This document shows positions 26,079 through 34,507 of a stretch of 64,000 nt of DNA, piece by piece (position 1 is the first letter of the stretch; every line of letters starts with the position of its first letter). Where the stretch lies: assembly GCF_027923225.1 (NCBI RefSeq), contig NZ_BSDI01000056.1, forward strand, positions 14,653-78,652, in the 5' to 3' direction. This DNA comes from Phytohabitans aurantiacus (GTDB lineage Bacteria > Actinomycetota > Actinomycetes > Mycobacteriales > Micromonosporaceae). The notes below the pieces were generated by a model. It was not told the DNA's origin. It saw only the letters and a list, made by a program, of their open reading frames with translations, and did no database searches. A program made the position numbers and the translations under genes.

Positions 26079-26495
26079 TCAGTGGTGCGCCAGAACCTCC
26101 GCCGTATCGGCTCCGTCCGACCGCGCGAGCACCATCTCCTGGAAACGCGGGCACGACTGGTAGTCCTGGTGCCGGCACCGTAGCCCGTGTTGGAGCATCG
26201 TCTGCGACAGCGTGAGCCGGGCGATGCGTTCGCGCACCTGGGCCAACTGGCCGCGCAGCAGGTCTCGCCGCCGTGCCCGATCCGGAGCCTCGAACAGCTC
26301 CCGCAACTGTTCGAGACTGAACCCGGCCTCCTTGCCCAGCAGGATCTCCGCCACCCGGGTCACGTGCGTCACGCCGTATACCCGCCGGCGCGCCACCCGG
26401 CGGGCCGGTGACAGCAATCCCACCTCCTCCCAATGCCGCAGCACGTGCGTGGCCAGACCGAAGCGGGCCGCCAGCTCCCCGATCGAGTACTCCAT
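26079..26495 (-). CDS. MerR-family transcriptional regulator
   Basis: A 138-aa regulator. The winged helix-turn-helix is at 1-70 (YSIGELAARFGLATHVLRHW, then RVYGVTHVTRVAEILLGKEAGFSLEQL by parts) and the dimerisation coiled coil follows at about 75-110. The C-terminus has CRHQDYQSCPRF: two cysteines and histidines that might bind metal or a small molecule. ATG 26495 has GGGGAG about 9 nt upstream. Divergent from a methyltransferase gene; the 22-bp palindrome between them is the probable operator. Confidence 0.9.
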   Translation of the reverse strand: MEYSIGELAARFGLATHVLRHWEEVGLLSPARRVARRRVYGVTHVTRVAEILLGKEAGFSLEQLRELFEAPDRARRRDLLRGQLAQVRERIARLTLSQTMLQHGLRCRHQDYQSCPRFQEMVLARSDGADTAEVLAHH

Positions 26496-26515
26496 CGCCC
26501 AATACTCCCCGGCGG

Positions 26516-26546
26516 TTGACTTCAGGTCGACCTGAAGTCGCACACT
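26516..26546 (+). promoter_or_regulatory. MerR-type promoter/operator of the methyltransferase gene
   Basis: A perfect 22-bp palindrome (half-site GACTTCAGGTC, 26518-26539) lies in a 19-bp spacer between -35 TTGACT (26516-26521) and -10 CACACT (26541-26546). The overlong spacer is the hallmark of MerR-activated promoters. Transcription would begin at about 26553, on the ATG, giving a leaderless mRNA. Confidence 0.75.
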
Positions 26547-26553
26547 CGCGCAC

Positions 26554-27315
26554 ATGCCCGACACGCACACCGCCTACACGGACACCGAACGGCTCGTCCG
26601 CCTGCTCGACGCCGCCGAGACCATGCCCGACGCCGTCGCGCTACGCGCGCGCGGCTACCAGCTCCTACGGCCGGACCCCGGCACGACAATGGTCGACGTC
26701 GGGTGCGGCACCGGCCGCGCCGCCGCCGAACTCGCCCGGCGCGGAGCCCGGAGCATCGGCGTGGACCTGGACCCGGCGATGCTGGCCGTCGCGCGCAGCC
26801 GGTATCCCGGCCTCGACATCCGCGCCGCCGACGCCGCCGACCTGCCGTTGGACGACGGGCAGGCCCACGGCTACCGGGCCGACAAGGTCTACCACGTACT
26901 GCCCGACCCAGCCGCCGCCCTCACCGAGGCGCGCCGGGTCCTCGCGCCCGGCGGCCGCATCGTGCTGGTCGGGCAGGACTGGGACACGATGGTCATCGAC
27001 TCGGACCTGCCCGACCTGACCCGCCGCATCGTGCACGCCCGCGCCGACACGGTTCCCCATCCACGTATCGCACGTGCCTACCGCAACCTGTTGCTGGACA
27101 ACGGCTTCCGCGACGTGGAGTTCGAGGTCCACACCACGGTGTTCACCGATGCCGCCGTGCGGCCGCTGCTCGCCGGGCACGCCGACGCCGCCCGGCGGGC
27201 CGGTGCCATCAGCGCCGAGCAGGCCGAGGCGTGGGTGACCGAGCAGTCCCAGCGGGCAGGCGGCGGGCGGCTGATGTTGGCCATCCCGATGTTCCTGGCG
27301 GCCGCCACCCGCTGA
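26554..27315 (+). CDS. class I SAM-dependent methyltransferase
   Basis: A 253-aa cytosolic enzyme. Motif I is VDVGCGTGRAA (residues 47-57), the acidic strand-2 end is GVDLDPAML (about 70-78), and DAADLPLDDG near 92-101 follows. VLAPGGRIVLVG is motif III-like near 130. The C-terminal part (GNGFRDVEFEVH-like, about 190) resembles UbiE/ArsM-type small-molecule methyltransferases. It appears to be the sole target of the divergent MerR regulator, so it may modify the inducer or a toxic compound. ATG 26554 has no ribosome site and coincides with the predicted transcript start. Confidence 0.85.
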   Translation: MPDTHTAYTDTERLVRLLDAAETMPDAVALRARGYQLLRPDPGTTMVDVGCGTGRAAAELARRGARSIGVDLDPAMLAVARSRYPGLDIRAADAADLPLDDGQAHGYRADKVYHVLPDPAAALTEARRVLAPGGRIVLVGQDWDTMVIDSDLPDLTRRIVHARADTVPHPRIARAYRNLLLDNGFRDVEFEVHTTVFTDAAVRPLLAGHADAARRAGAISAEQAEAWVTEQSQRAGGGRLMLAIPMFLAAATR

Positions 27316-27342
27316 CCCGCGGATTCCAGTGGCCGGAAGACC

Positions 27343-27612
27343 TCAGTGATCCGAGCCGAAGTACCAGCCGTAGGTCCGCCAGTCGTAGAAATGCCAACCG
27401 CACTGCGAGGTCTTCGGCCCGTGGAGGGCGCGGACGATGTCGCAGACCTCCAGCGTGCTGTACGGGCCGTACTGCAGCCACATCATCGTGCTCGGGCCCT
27501 CGGCGGCGCCGGCCGGCGCGGCGGCGTTGGCTGGTCCGGCGGCGGCGAGCCCGGTCACGCCGAGCACGCCCGCGAGCACGGCTCCGATCGCGGCCCTGCG
27601 CATACGAGTCAT
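27343..27612 (-). CDS. small secreted protein of unknown function
   Basis: An 89-aa product. Signal peptide about 1-33 (ends ANA-AA), then a short mature chain with two cysteines (EVCDI, SQCGW) and aromatic residues (FYDWRTYGWYFGS). ATG 27612 is preferred: AGGGGG lies 6 nt upstream. No family recognised. Convergent with the methyltransferase gene (27 nt gap). A peptide-like extracellular factor or inhibitor is possible. Confidence 0.65.
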   Translation of the reverse strand: MTRMRRAAIGAVLAGVLGVTGLAAAGPANAAAPAGAAEGPSTMMWLQYGPYSTLEVCDIVRALHGPKTSQCGWHFYDWRTYGWYFGSDH

Positions 27613-27795
27613 CACGATCCCCCTGTCCCTTTCCGGTATGCAGGTCGCCAGTGCAGCACAGTGGACCTTTCACGAGCCTGACTGTGCCGGTCACCGGCGA
27701 CCGTGAAGAGGAACCCGGTCGCGTGCGTAGATACAGGTGACGGCTCGCGACGGGAGGTACGAAGTGATCGGGTACCACGATCGTCCGGGGGCGCG

Positions 27796-28392
27796 GTGAA
27801 CGGGGTGAGCACGGACACGCACGCCGACACCGATGCCGCGATCATCCAGGCGTCGCTGGGTGACCCCGACCGGTTCGCGGTGATCTACGACAGGTACGCC
27901 GCGACGCTGTACCGGTACGCCCACCAGCGCGTCGGCGCCGAGGGTGCCGACGATGTCGTGGCGGACGCGTTCCTGTCGGCGTTTCGCGGGCGCGGGCAGT
28001 ACGACCTGTCCCGCCCCGACGCCCGGCCCTGGCTGTTCGGCATCCTCACCCGGAAGCTGGCCAGCCACCACCGCAAGGAGAAGGCCCGGTACCGCGCGAT
28101 GGCCCGCGCCGCGCCGGACGGCGTACTCGAAGGCCCGGCGGACGAGGTGGCCACCCGGGTGATCGCCGACGCGGCCCGGCGGCCGCTGGCAGCCGCGCTG
28201 GCCGCGCTGTCGCGCGGCGACCGGGACGTGCTGCTGCTGGTGGCCTGGGGTCAGCTCAGCTACGACGAGGTGGCGGCGGCACTGAGCATCCCGCCCGGCA
28301 CCGTCGGGTCCCGGCTCAACCGGGCCCGCCGCAAGGTCCGTGAGGCGCTGGGCGGCGTGGACCCGTCCGGCATGTCCGAGGAGGAGCGATGA
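27796..28392 (+). CDS. ECF-type RNA polymerase sigma factor
   Basis: A 198-aa sigma-70 family factor. Region 2 spans about 25-95 (FAVIYDRYAATLYRYAHQR, then DDVVADAFLSAF) and region 4 about 130-185 (LSRGDRDVLLLVAWGQLSYDEVAAAL by parts, with GTVGSRLNRARRKVRE as recognition helix). GTG 27796 is the likeliest start after GGGGG. The stop overlaps the ATG of the next gene (ATGA), a CU044_5270-type protein, which often accompanies such sigma factors and may act as its anti-sigma or partner. Confidence 0.88.
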   Translation: MNGVSTDTHADTDAAIIQASLGDPDRFAVIYDRYAATLYRYAHQRVGAEGADDVVADAFLSAFRGRGQYDLSRPDARPWLFGILTRKLASHHRKEKARYRAMARAAPDGVLEGPADEVATRVIADAARRPLAAALAALSRGDRDVLLLVAWGQLSYDEVAAALSIPPGTVGSRLNRARRKVREALGGVDPSGMSEEER

Positions 28393-29567
28393 CACCCAAT
28401 CCCACGCTGCCCGACGAGCTGCGGCTGGTCGAGGAGTTCGGCGAGACACTCAAGCCCACCGGCGCGCACCCACCGGCCGACCTGCGCCACCGGGTCATGC
28501 ACGCCGTGCGGCACGACCGGTCCCGTGGCGGGCTGCTGCCCCGTACCGCGAGCTGGCCGGCCGGCGCGCGCCTGGCCTGGCGGATCGGCGCACCGGCCAC
28601 CGTCGCCGCGACCATCGCGGCCGGGCTGATCGCCGGCAACGTGGCCAACGTCGCCGGCAACGCGCCCGCCCCGCCGACCGCCGAAACGAGCACACCGGCA
28701 CCCACCGGCACGCCCGCGCCCGCCGGTGCCTCGGGGGTGCTGCTGCTGGCCGCCCAGCACGCCGAGGCCACCCCGCTGGCCGCGGCCAGGGACAACCAGT
28801 TCGTGTACGTCGAGTCGGTGGAGGTGCGTTCGAAGACCGGCAAGGACGGCAAGACACGCGTCGAGGGACCGGTGCGGGTGCGGACCTGGCTGTCGGTCGA
28901 CGGCACCCGCGACGGACTGGTCACCGAGGACACGGGCGCCCGCACGAAGCTCTCCGGTTGCCGCAACGGTTTGCGGGCCGAGACGATCGACCGGCCGGAC
29001 ACCACTCCCAAGGTGCCGTGCGTGCCGGAACCGGCCTACCAGCACACCGACGTGCCCACCGACCCGGACGGGCTGCTGACCTACCTGTACGACCCCGCGG
29101 ACAACCATGACCACTACGTGTGGATCCTGGAGCCGGGCTCGCGGAAAGGCCGCTACGTCAAGATCTCCGAGGACCAGCGGGCGTTCATGAGGCTGGCGGG
29201 GCTGCTGTGGCAGAACCACTCCCCCGCGGTACAGGCGGCCGCTTTCCGGGCCGCGGCCCGGATCCCCGGCGTCGAGCTGCGCCCGGCCGTCACCGACGCC
29301 GCCGGACGGGCCGGCGTGGCCGTCACCCGCACCGAGATCGGCGTCCGTGAGGAACTGGTCTTCGCCCCGGGCACGTATGCGTTCCTCGGCCACAACTCGA
29401 TCGCCGCCGAGTACCGCGTGACCGGCCCGGAGCACACCGGGCAGCCGCCGGGCGCCGTCGACTCCGTCCGCATCCAGGACCTCGGGAGCATGAAGCCCGG
29501 CACCATCCTGCAGAAGTGGTCGATCCTGCGAACAGGCATTGTGGACCGGGCCGGCCAGCGCCCCTGA
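28389..29567 (+). CDS. CU044_5270-type membrane protein, sigma partner
   Basis: A 392-aa protein. The cytosolic N-terminus (1-65) has DLRHRVMHAVRHD; one membrane helix lies at about 68-92 (GAPATVAATIAAGLIAGNVA). A Pro/Thr-rich linker follows, then an extracellular domain to the end (FVYVESVEV, LLTYLYDP, PGTYAFLGHNSIAAEYRV). The layout fits a membrane-bound anti-sigma or sensor protein coupled to the ECF factor; ATG 28389 overlaps its stop codon. No zinc-binding anti-sigma motif (HxxxCxxC) is visible. Followed by a strong terminator. Confidence 0.75.
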   Translation: MTPNPTLPDELRLVEEFGETLKPTGAHPPADLRHRVMHAVRHDRSRGGLLPRTASWPAGARLAWRIGAPATVAATIAAGLIAGNVANVAGNAPAPPTAETSTPAPTGTPAPAGASGVLLLAAQHAEATPLAAARDNQFVYVESVEVRSKTGKDGKTRVEGPVRVRTWLSVDGTRDGLVTEDTGARTKLSGCRNGLRAETIDRPDTTPKVPCVPEPAYQHTDVPTDPDGLLTYLYDPADNHDHYVWILEPGSRKGRYVKISEDQRAFMRLAGLLWQNHSPAVQAAAFRAAARIPGVELRPAVTDAAGRAGVAVTRTEIGVREELVFAPGTYAFLGHNSIAAEYRVTGPEHTGQPPGAVDSVRIQDLGSMKPGTILQKWSILRTGIVDRAGQRP

Positions 29568-29597
29568 CGCTCGCAGGCTTACCAACAGGCTCATATG

Positions 29598-29621
29598 GGC
29601 TCCCTCGCTTGCGAGGGAGCC
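29598..29621. terminator. terminator of the ECF sigma operon
   Basis: Perfect 11-bp stem GGCTCCCTCGC / GCGAGGGAGCC with a TT loop, 31 nt after the CU044_5270 gene stop. Confidence 0.8.
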
Positions 29622-29635
29622 TGTACCGTTCGGGG

Positions 29636-29998
29636 ATGACCGCGCGACAGTGGGCACAGCGCCTGCCGATCGTCGTCGCGCTGTTGCTCGGCACGATCGC
29701 GGTCACCGGGCCCGCTGACGCCACCCCGCGGCACGATACGGGCCAGACGGCCAGCACCGTCCATGCCGTCCTCGCCGCCCCGCTCACGCCGGAGCTGCGC
29801 GCGAAGGTCGGGCTGCTGCTGGTCAAGCGGGGCGGGGCGGCGGCCGCCGGTGCCGAGGTCGCCAGCGCCACCTGGGCCGCCGCGGTCAGCGTGGCGCCCC
29901 CGGCGCTGTGGTGGGTGGTGCGCGCGGCCGAGGGGCAACAGCGCCCCGGGCTCCACCGCGAGACGTTCCAGGGCAGGGCGCCGCCAGCGACGCGGTGA
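29636..29998 (+). CDS. small exported or membrane protein of unknown function
   Basis: A 120-aa protein with an N-terminal export signal (about 7-30) and a second hydrophobic stretch near 78-97 (VASATWAAAVSVAPPALWWVV), so probably anchored. The start ATG 29636 lies 15 nt beyond the terminator hairpin and has only a weak GGGG before it. It ends 43 nt before the fused SecDF gene, so the two may be one transcript. No family recognised. Confidence 0.55.
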   Translation: MTARQWAQRLPIVVALLLGTIAVTGPADATPRHDTGQTASTVHAVLAAPLTPELRAKVGLLLVKRGGAAAAGAEVASATWAAAVSVAPPALWWVVRAAEGQQRPGLHRETFQGRAPPATR

Positions 29999-30040
29999 TT
30001 TCCGCGTCCTGTTAGCACTGTCCTCAAAGGAGACTTCATC

Positions 30041-32242
30041 GTGTCGCGCGCCGTTGCCGCGCGCGCGTTTCTCGCCCTCATCGTGCTCGGCGTGTGCGGA
30101 TGGCTGGTCGCCACCCGCCCGCCGAAGCTTGGGCTGGATCTGCGCGGCGGTACCCAGATCGTGCTGGAAACCAAAGACGGAGAACTGAATCAGGCCAACC
30201 GCGCCACCACCGACCAGACCCTGGAGGTGCTGCGCCGGCGGGTCGACGAGCTCGGCGTCACCGAGCCGACGCTCCTGCGCTCCGGCGACCGCCGGATCAT
30301 CGTCGAACTGCCCGGCGTCACCGACCCCGCGACCGCTGTCGCGGTCATCGGAAAGACCGCACAGCTCGCGTTCCGTCCGGTGCTCGCGGCCGAGGCCGGG
30401 GCCGACCGGGTACTGCCGGACGAGAGCGGTCGCACGCTGCCACTGGGTCCGGTGGCGCTCGCCGGGCAACGGATCGACGACGCGAACGCCGTCATCGGCG
30501 AGCTCGGCGGCTGGGAGGTGGTGGTGAAGTTCGCCGACAGCCGGGCCGAGCACGACTGGCAGCGGCTCTCGGCCAAGCTCGCCTGCGCACCGCCCGGTGA
30601 CCCGACCCGGCGGCTCGCGATCGTCCTCGACGACAAGGTGATCAGCTCGCCGGAGATGGGCGCCGAGGCGGTCTGCGACGTCGGGTACTCCGGTGACTCG
30701 ATGCGCATCACCGGCCGCTTCACCGCCGCCGAGGCAAAGGACCTGGCCCTGCTGATCCGGGCCGGCGCGCTGCCGGTACCGGTGGAGATCGTCGAGCAGC
30801 GGACCGTCGGCCCGACCCTGGGCCGTGCCGCGATCGACGCCTCGACGTGGGCCGCCCTGATCGGCGTGGCCGCCACGATGCTGTTCATCGCCGGGGTCTA
30901 CCGCATCGCCGGTGGCCTCGCGGCGGTGGCGCTCGCCGCGTACGGCCTGGTCTCGTACGCGGCGCTGCTGGCCCTGGGCGCGACGCTGACCCTGCCGGGC
31001 CTGGCCGGGTTCGTGCTCGCGATCGGCATGGCCATCGACGCCAACGTGCTCGTCTTCGAACGGGCGAGGGAGGAGTTCGCGGGCGGCCGCCGCAGCCTGC
31101 CACACGCCACCGAACGCGGCTTCCGCCGCGCCCTGTCCGCCATCGCCGACTCGAACGTCACCACACTGCTGGCCGCCGGCCTGCTGTTCGTGCTCGCCTC
31201 CGGGCCGGTACGGGGATTCGGGGTGACGCTCAGCGTCGGCGTCATCGCGTCGATGTTCACCGCGCTGATCCTGACCCGGCTGCTGCTGGAGGCGACGGTC
31301 AGCCGGCGGTGGCTGTGGAGCCGGCCGGCGTGGAGCGGGCTCGGCCACGCGGGCTGGGTACGGCGGGCGATCGAGCGGCGCGAACCGGCCCTGATGTCAC
31401 GCGGACGGCTGTGGTTGGCGGTGTCCACAGTGGCCGTCGTCCTCGCGTTCGCCGGCATCGCCTCCCGGGGACTGAACCTGGGCGTCGAGTTCACCGGCGG
31501 CCGGATGGTCGAGTACACGACGGCGCAGCCGCTGCCGGCCGATACCGCCCGCGCGGCGGTGGAGTCGACCGGCCTGCCGCACGCGGTGGTGAACGAGTCC
31601 GGAGACGGCAACGTCGCGGTGCGGGCCGGTCGCTTCGACGACGGCACCGAACGGCGGGTCCGCACCGCGCTCGCCGAAGCCGGCGGTGGCACCGCGACAC
31701 CGGTACGGGACGAGCTGGTCGGCCCGAGCCTGGGCGCCGAGTTGCGGCGCAACGCCCTCGTGGCGCTCACCGTGGCGCTCGCCGCGCAACTGCTGTACCT
31801 GACCGTCCGGTTCCAGTGGCGGTGGGGCGCCGCCGCGGTGCTGGCGATGCTGCACGACGTGGTACTGGTGATCGGGGTGTTCGCCTGGCTGGGGCGCCCC
31901 GTCGATGGGGTGTTCCTCGCGGCGCTGCTGACCGTCATCGGGTACTCGGTGAACGACACCGTCGTGGTCTTCGACCGGATCAGGGAACTCGTCCGGGGCA
32001 AGCCGCGCCGGCGTGACCTCGCCGAGCTCGCCAACCGGGCCTGCCTGCAGACCATCCCGCGTACGGTCAACACCGGGCTCGGCGCCGTCTTCATCCTCGG
32101 CGCGCTCGCCATACTGGGCAGCGGGTCGCTTGTGGACTTCGCGTTGGCGCTGCTGGTCGGCATCGGCGTCGGCACGTACTCGTCGGTGTTTCTCGCCACG
32201 CCACTGGCCGTCCGGTTCGAACCCGGCACCGCGCGGCGATGA
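30041..32242 (+). CDS. secDF: fused SecD-SecF protein-export membrane protein
   Basis: A 733-aa RND-superfamily subunit that uses the proton gradient to drive late steps of Sec export. The SecD half has LGLDLRGGTQI at 29-39, a P1-type extracellular domain, and the D4-like PVPVEIVEQRTVGPTLG near 247-263. Its membrane block carries AIGMAIDANVLVFERAREE. The SecF half starts near 450: LNLGVEFTGGRMVEY, then GYSVNDTVVVFDRIRE. GTG 30041 has AAAGGAG about 10 nt upstream. Most actinobacteria carry separate secD and secF beside yajC; a fused gene here, away from yajC/ruvB, suggests a second, accessory system. Confidence 0.9.
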   Translation: MSRAVAARAFLALIVLGVCGWLVATRPPKLGLDLRGGTQIVLETKDGELNQANRATTDQTLEVLRRRVDELGVTEPTLLRSGDRRIIVELPGVTDPATAVAVIGKTAQLAFRPVLAAEAGADRVLPDESGRTLPLGPVALAGQRIDDANAVIGELGGWEVVVKFADSRAEHDWQRLSAKLACAPPGDPTRRLAIVLDDKVISSPEMGAEAVCDVGYSGDSMRITGRFTAAEAKDLALLIRAGALPVPVEIVEQRTVGPTLGRAAIDASTWAALIGVAATMLFIAGVYRIAGGLAAVALAAYGLVSYAALLALGATLTLPGLAGFVLAIGMAIDANVLVFERAREEFAGGRRSLPHATERGFRRALSAIADSNVTTLLAAGLLFVLASGPVRGFGVTLSVGVIASMFTALILTRLLLEATVSRRWLWSRPAWSGLGHAGWVRRAIERREPALMSRGRLWLAVSTVAVVLAFAGIASRGLNLGVEFTGGRMVEYTTAQPLPADTARAAVESTGLPHAVVNESGDGNVAVRAGRFDDGTERRVRTALAEAGGGTATPVRDELVGPSLGAELRRNALVALTVALAAQLLYLTVRFQWRWGAAAVLAMLHDVVLVIGVFAWLGRPVDGVFLAALLTVIGYSVNDTVVVFDRIRELVRGKPRRRDLAELANRACLQTIPRTVNTGLGAVFILGALAILGSGSLVDFALALLVGIGVGTYSSVFLATPLAVRFEPGTARR

Positions 32243-32314
32243 GCGATGGCCCGGCCCGGTGGCGGGCCGGGCCACCCTCTTCCGCACCGGGCGTCCAGTG
32301 GCGATGATGTGCGC

Positions 32315-32698
32315 GTGACGTCTCCATCCAGCGCGGAGCTCGACGCGTGGCCCGTGCCCCGCCGCACGCACACGATCCGGCGGCTCGTGGCGATCCCGCT
32401 CGCGGTGGTCGCCGCGCCGATCCTGGCCCTGTACGCGTACCTGCTGCTGTGGTGGCTGCCCGCGCTGACCGGTCCCGGCGACGAGCCGTGCGATCCGCTG
32501 ACCGCTGGGCGGGGAGCGTGCTGGCAGCCGGAGCAGCGCACGTACTGGCTCCTGCTGGCCGCCGCGACCATCCCGGGCGCGGTCTGCCTCGTCCTGTCGG
32601 TGACCCGCACCTGGCGGGACCGCCGGTGGTGGCCCTGGCCCGTGGCAACAGCGGTCCTACTACTCCTGGGCGGACTGCTGATAGGCCGGATGCCCTAA
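32315..32698 (+). CDS. small two-helix membrane protein
   Basis: A 127-aa protein with helices at about 24-46 (LVAIPLAVVAAPILALYAYLL) and 73-95, and a third hydrophobic run near 105-122. Two cysteines lie in the first loop (EPCDPL, GACWQ). GTG 32315 chosen (GTG 32309 equally possible), 72 nt after SecDF. No family recognised. Its 3' end meets the R2/R1 repeat cluster. Confidence 0.6.
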   Translation: MTSPSSAELDAWPVPRRTHTIRRLVAIPLAVVAAPILALYAYLLLWWLPALTGPGDEPCDPLTAGRGACWQPEQRTYWLLLAAATIPGAVCLVLSVTRTWRDRRWWPWPVATAVLLLLGGLLIGRMP

Positions 32699-33039
32699 TA
32701 CAGGCGGCCCGGCATCACCGCCGGCCATGGACCGTGAAAGCCTGCCTTCGAGGGGCAGCAGATCGCCACACGCCATCGGGCTACCGCGACGTCCGCGGCG
32801 CTCCAGCGCCGCTGCTCCCGCGGCCTCGCCCTCCGCGGCTACACAACCCACCCGGACGTAGCAGCGAAATCCCTGATAATGCAGCCTCCAACCGCCTCCA
32901 ACACGACAAAATCGGGGATTTTGTCGGGATCTTGAGCGCGACTGGACGCGGCGGGTGAGGCCGCGGGAGCAGCGGCATGGAGCACGGCGAACGCCGCGGT
33001 AGCTCAGAGCCCGGTCCTGAACCTGGCGCCAAAGGGTCC
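32699..33039. repeat. composite repeat cluster in a convergent gap
   Basis: This 341-bp gap has no gene. It holds R2 copy b (32706-32770, plus), R1 copy b (32779-32838, plus) and R1 copy c (32928-33006, minus). Between the two inverted R1 copies is a perfect 10-bp hairpin, CGACAAAATC/GATTTTGTCG with loop GGG (32904-32926). The A/T-rich stem is unusual here. Confidence 0.75.
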
Positions 33040-33645
33040 CTAGAACAAGCGGCCGAGCACGCCGGACTCGACCACGATGACCACGCCGATCAGGATGAAC
33101 ACGCCCGGCACGATCCAGTGCCCGAACCGCCGCACCACCGCGATCACCGTACGGTGCGAGCCCAGCCACGACCCGGCCAGGCACCACAGCGCCACCCCGA
33201 CCGCGAACACGGCGACGGTGAGCAGGCTGCCGCCCGGCCCGATGGTGCGAAACAGCGGCGTGTACACCGAGATGTTGTCCGCGCCGTTGGCGATCGTGAT
33301 CCCGGCGACCGACACCGCTCCCGTCGCCACCGCGGGCGCCGGCGGGTCGTCGTCGCCGCGCGCCCGGATCGCTGCGACCAGACCCTTCACGCCCAACGCG
33401 AACGGCACCAGGCCCAACAACCCGACCCACCGGTCGGGCACGATCGACAGCCCGAGCGCGGCCACGGCCGAGACCGCCACCAGCACCCCGATGCCGGCGT
33501 ACTGGCCCGCCCAGATATGCCAGGGTCGGGGCCTGGCCGCCGCCCGCGCGGACAGGAACAGCACCGTCAGCACGATCAGGTCGTCGACGTTCGTGCCCGC
33601 GAACACGCCAGCGGCGGTCACGACCGTGCCGACGAGATCTCCCAC
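33040..33645 (-). CDS. CadD-like cadmium resistance/permease-family membrane protein
   Basis: A 201-aa protein with five to six helices, similar to the CadD/LysE-related cadmium transporter family. TNVDDLIVLTVLF at about 18-30 and ANGADNISVYTPLF near 119-132 are two repeats of an N-x-x-D-N/D motif, typical of this fold. GTG 33645 chosen; no clear ribosome site. Cd(II) is only the named family substrate; the true ion is unknown. Transcribed toward the repeat cluster. Confidence 0.8.
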   Translation of the reverse strand: MGDLVGTVVTAAGVFAGTNVDDLIVLTVLFLSARAAARPRPWHIWAGQYAGIGVLVAVSAVAALGLSIVPDRWVGLLGLVPFALGVKGLVAAIRARGDDDPPAPAVATGAVSVAGITIANGADNISVYTPLFRTIGPGGSLLTVAVFAVGVALWCLAGSWLGSHRTVIAVVRRFGHWIVPGVFILIGVVIVVESGVLGRLF

Positions 33646-33682
33646 GAGCCGGCAGTGTACGGCGGCGTCACGTGATAGATCG

Positions 33683-34444
33683 TCAGTGCGAGGCCCACCA
33701 GGTGGAGTCCGCGGCGGCGGTGTAGCCGAGGGACTCGTAGAGCGGCCTGCCCAGCCGGGACGCGGTCAGGGTGACCGGCAGGCCCGCCAGCGGAGCGAGG
33801 GAGCCGAGCATGACCGCCCGGCCGACGCCACGGGAGCGGAACACCGACGAGGTGCCGACCCAGTAGTGGCTGGCGTACCCGCCCGTCGTGACGGTGACGC
33901 CCGCACCGGCGACCTCGCCGTCGAGGCGCGCCACGAACACGTCCACACCCGGCTGGTCGAGCAGCGCCATGGGGAACACCTCGCCGGCCTGGTACGGCTC
34001 GAACCTGGTCAGCTCGAAACTCTCGATCACGACACGCTCGGCCGCGTGCATGTCCTTCTCGTCCCGCGCCGGGGTCACCTCCATCGCCGGGGCGGTGACA
34101 GGGCCGGGCTGGCGCAGCATGACGGGCATCTGCCAGGTGCGCATGCCCAGGTGGCTCATGTCGGTCGTGCTGAACGGGTCTTCGATCTCCACCGGACCCG
34201 GGGCGTTACGCACCAGTTCGGTGATCTCGGCACGCTCGTCGGCGCCGAGGTCGGGCTCCTGGATCAGTACGCGCAGGCCGGCGCGCTCGTCACCGGCGGC
34301 GGCGAGAAAGCCGGGGCGGCTGATCACCTCGTGACCGCGGGACCGTGCGGTCGCGGTCCAGAAGGCGGCGGAGTTGCGGGCCTGAAGCAGCGGCGCCTCA
34401 GCGAGGGCCGTGGGCCGGCCGGCGGCGTTCGTTCCGATCGTCAT
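33683..34444 (-). CDS. GNAT-family N-acetyltransferase
   Basis: A 253-aa protein with a C-terminal acetyltransferase domain (about 130-253). The acetyl-CoA loop is FRSRGVGRAVM (Q/R-x-x-G-x-G/A type), followed by the late LGRPLYESLGYTAAADSTWW. The N-terminal half resembles the ligand side of GNAT duplicates without the loop. ATG 34444 is 63 bp from the divergent ECF41 sigma gene, so promoters are shared. Substrate unknown. Confidence 0.82.
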   Translation of the reverse strand: MTIGTNAAGRPTALAEAPLLQARNSAAFWTATARSRGHEVISRPGFLAAAGDERAGLRVLIQEPDLGADERAEITELVRNAPGPVEIEDPFSTTDMSHLGMRTWQMPVMLRQPGPVTAPAMEVTPARDEKDMHAAERVVIESFELTRFEPYQAGEVFPMALLDQPGVDVFVARLDGEVAGAGVTVTTGGYASHYWVGTSSVFRSRGVGRAVMLGSLAPLAGLPVTLTASRLGRPLYESLGYTAAADSTWWASH

Positions 34445-34507
34445 GCTGGTAATGATTCCGAATGCCGTGCGGCGCGCCCGAGCAGGGCGGCAGGCTAGGC
34501 TCGGCCG

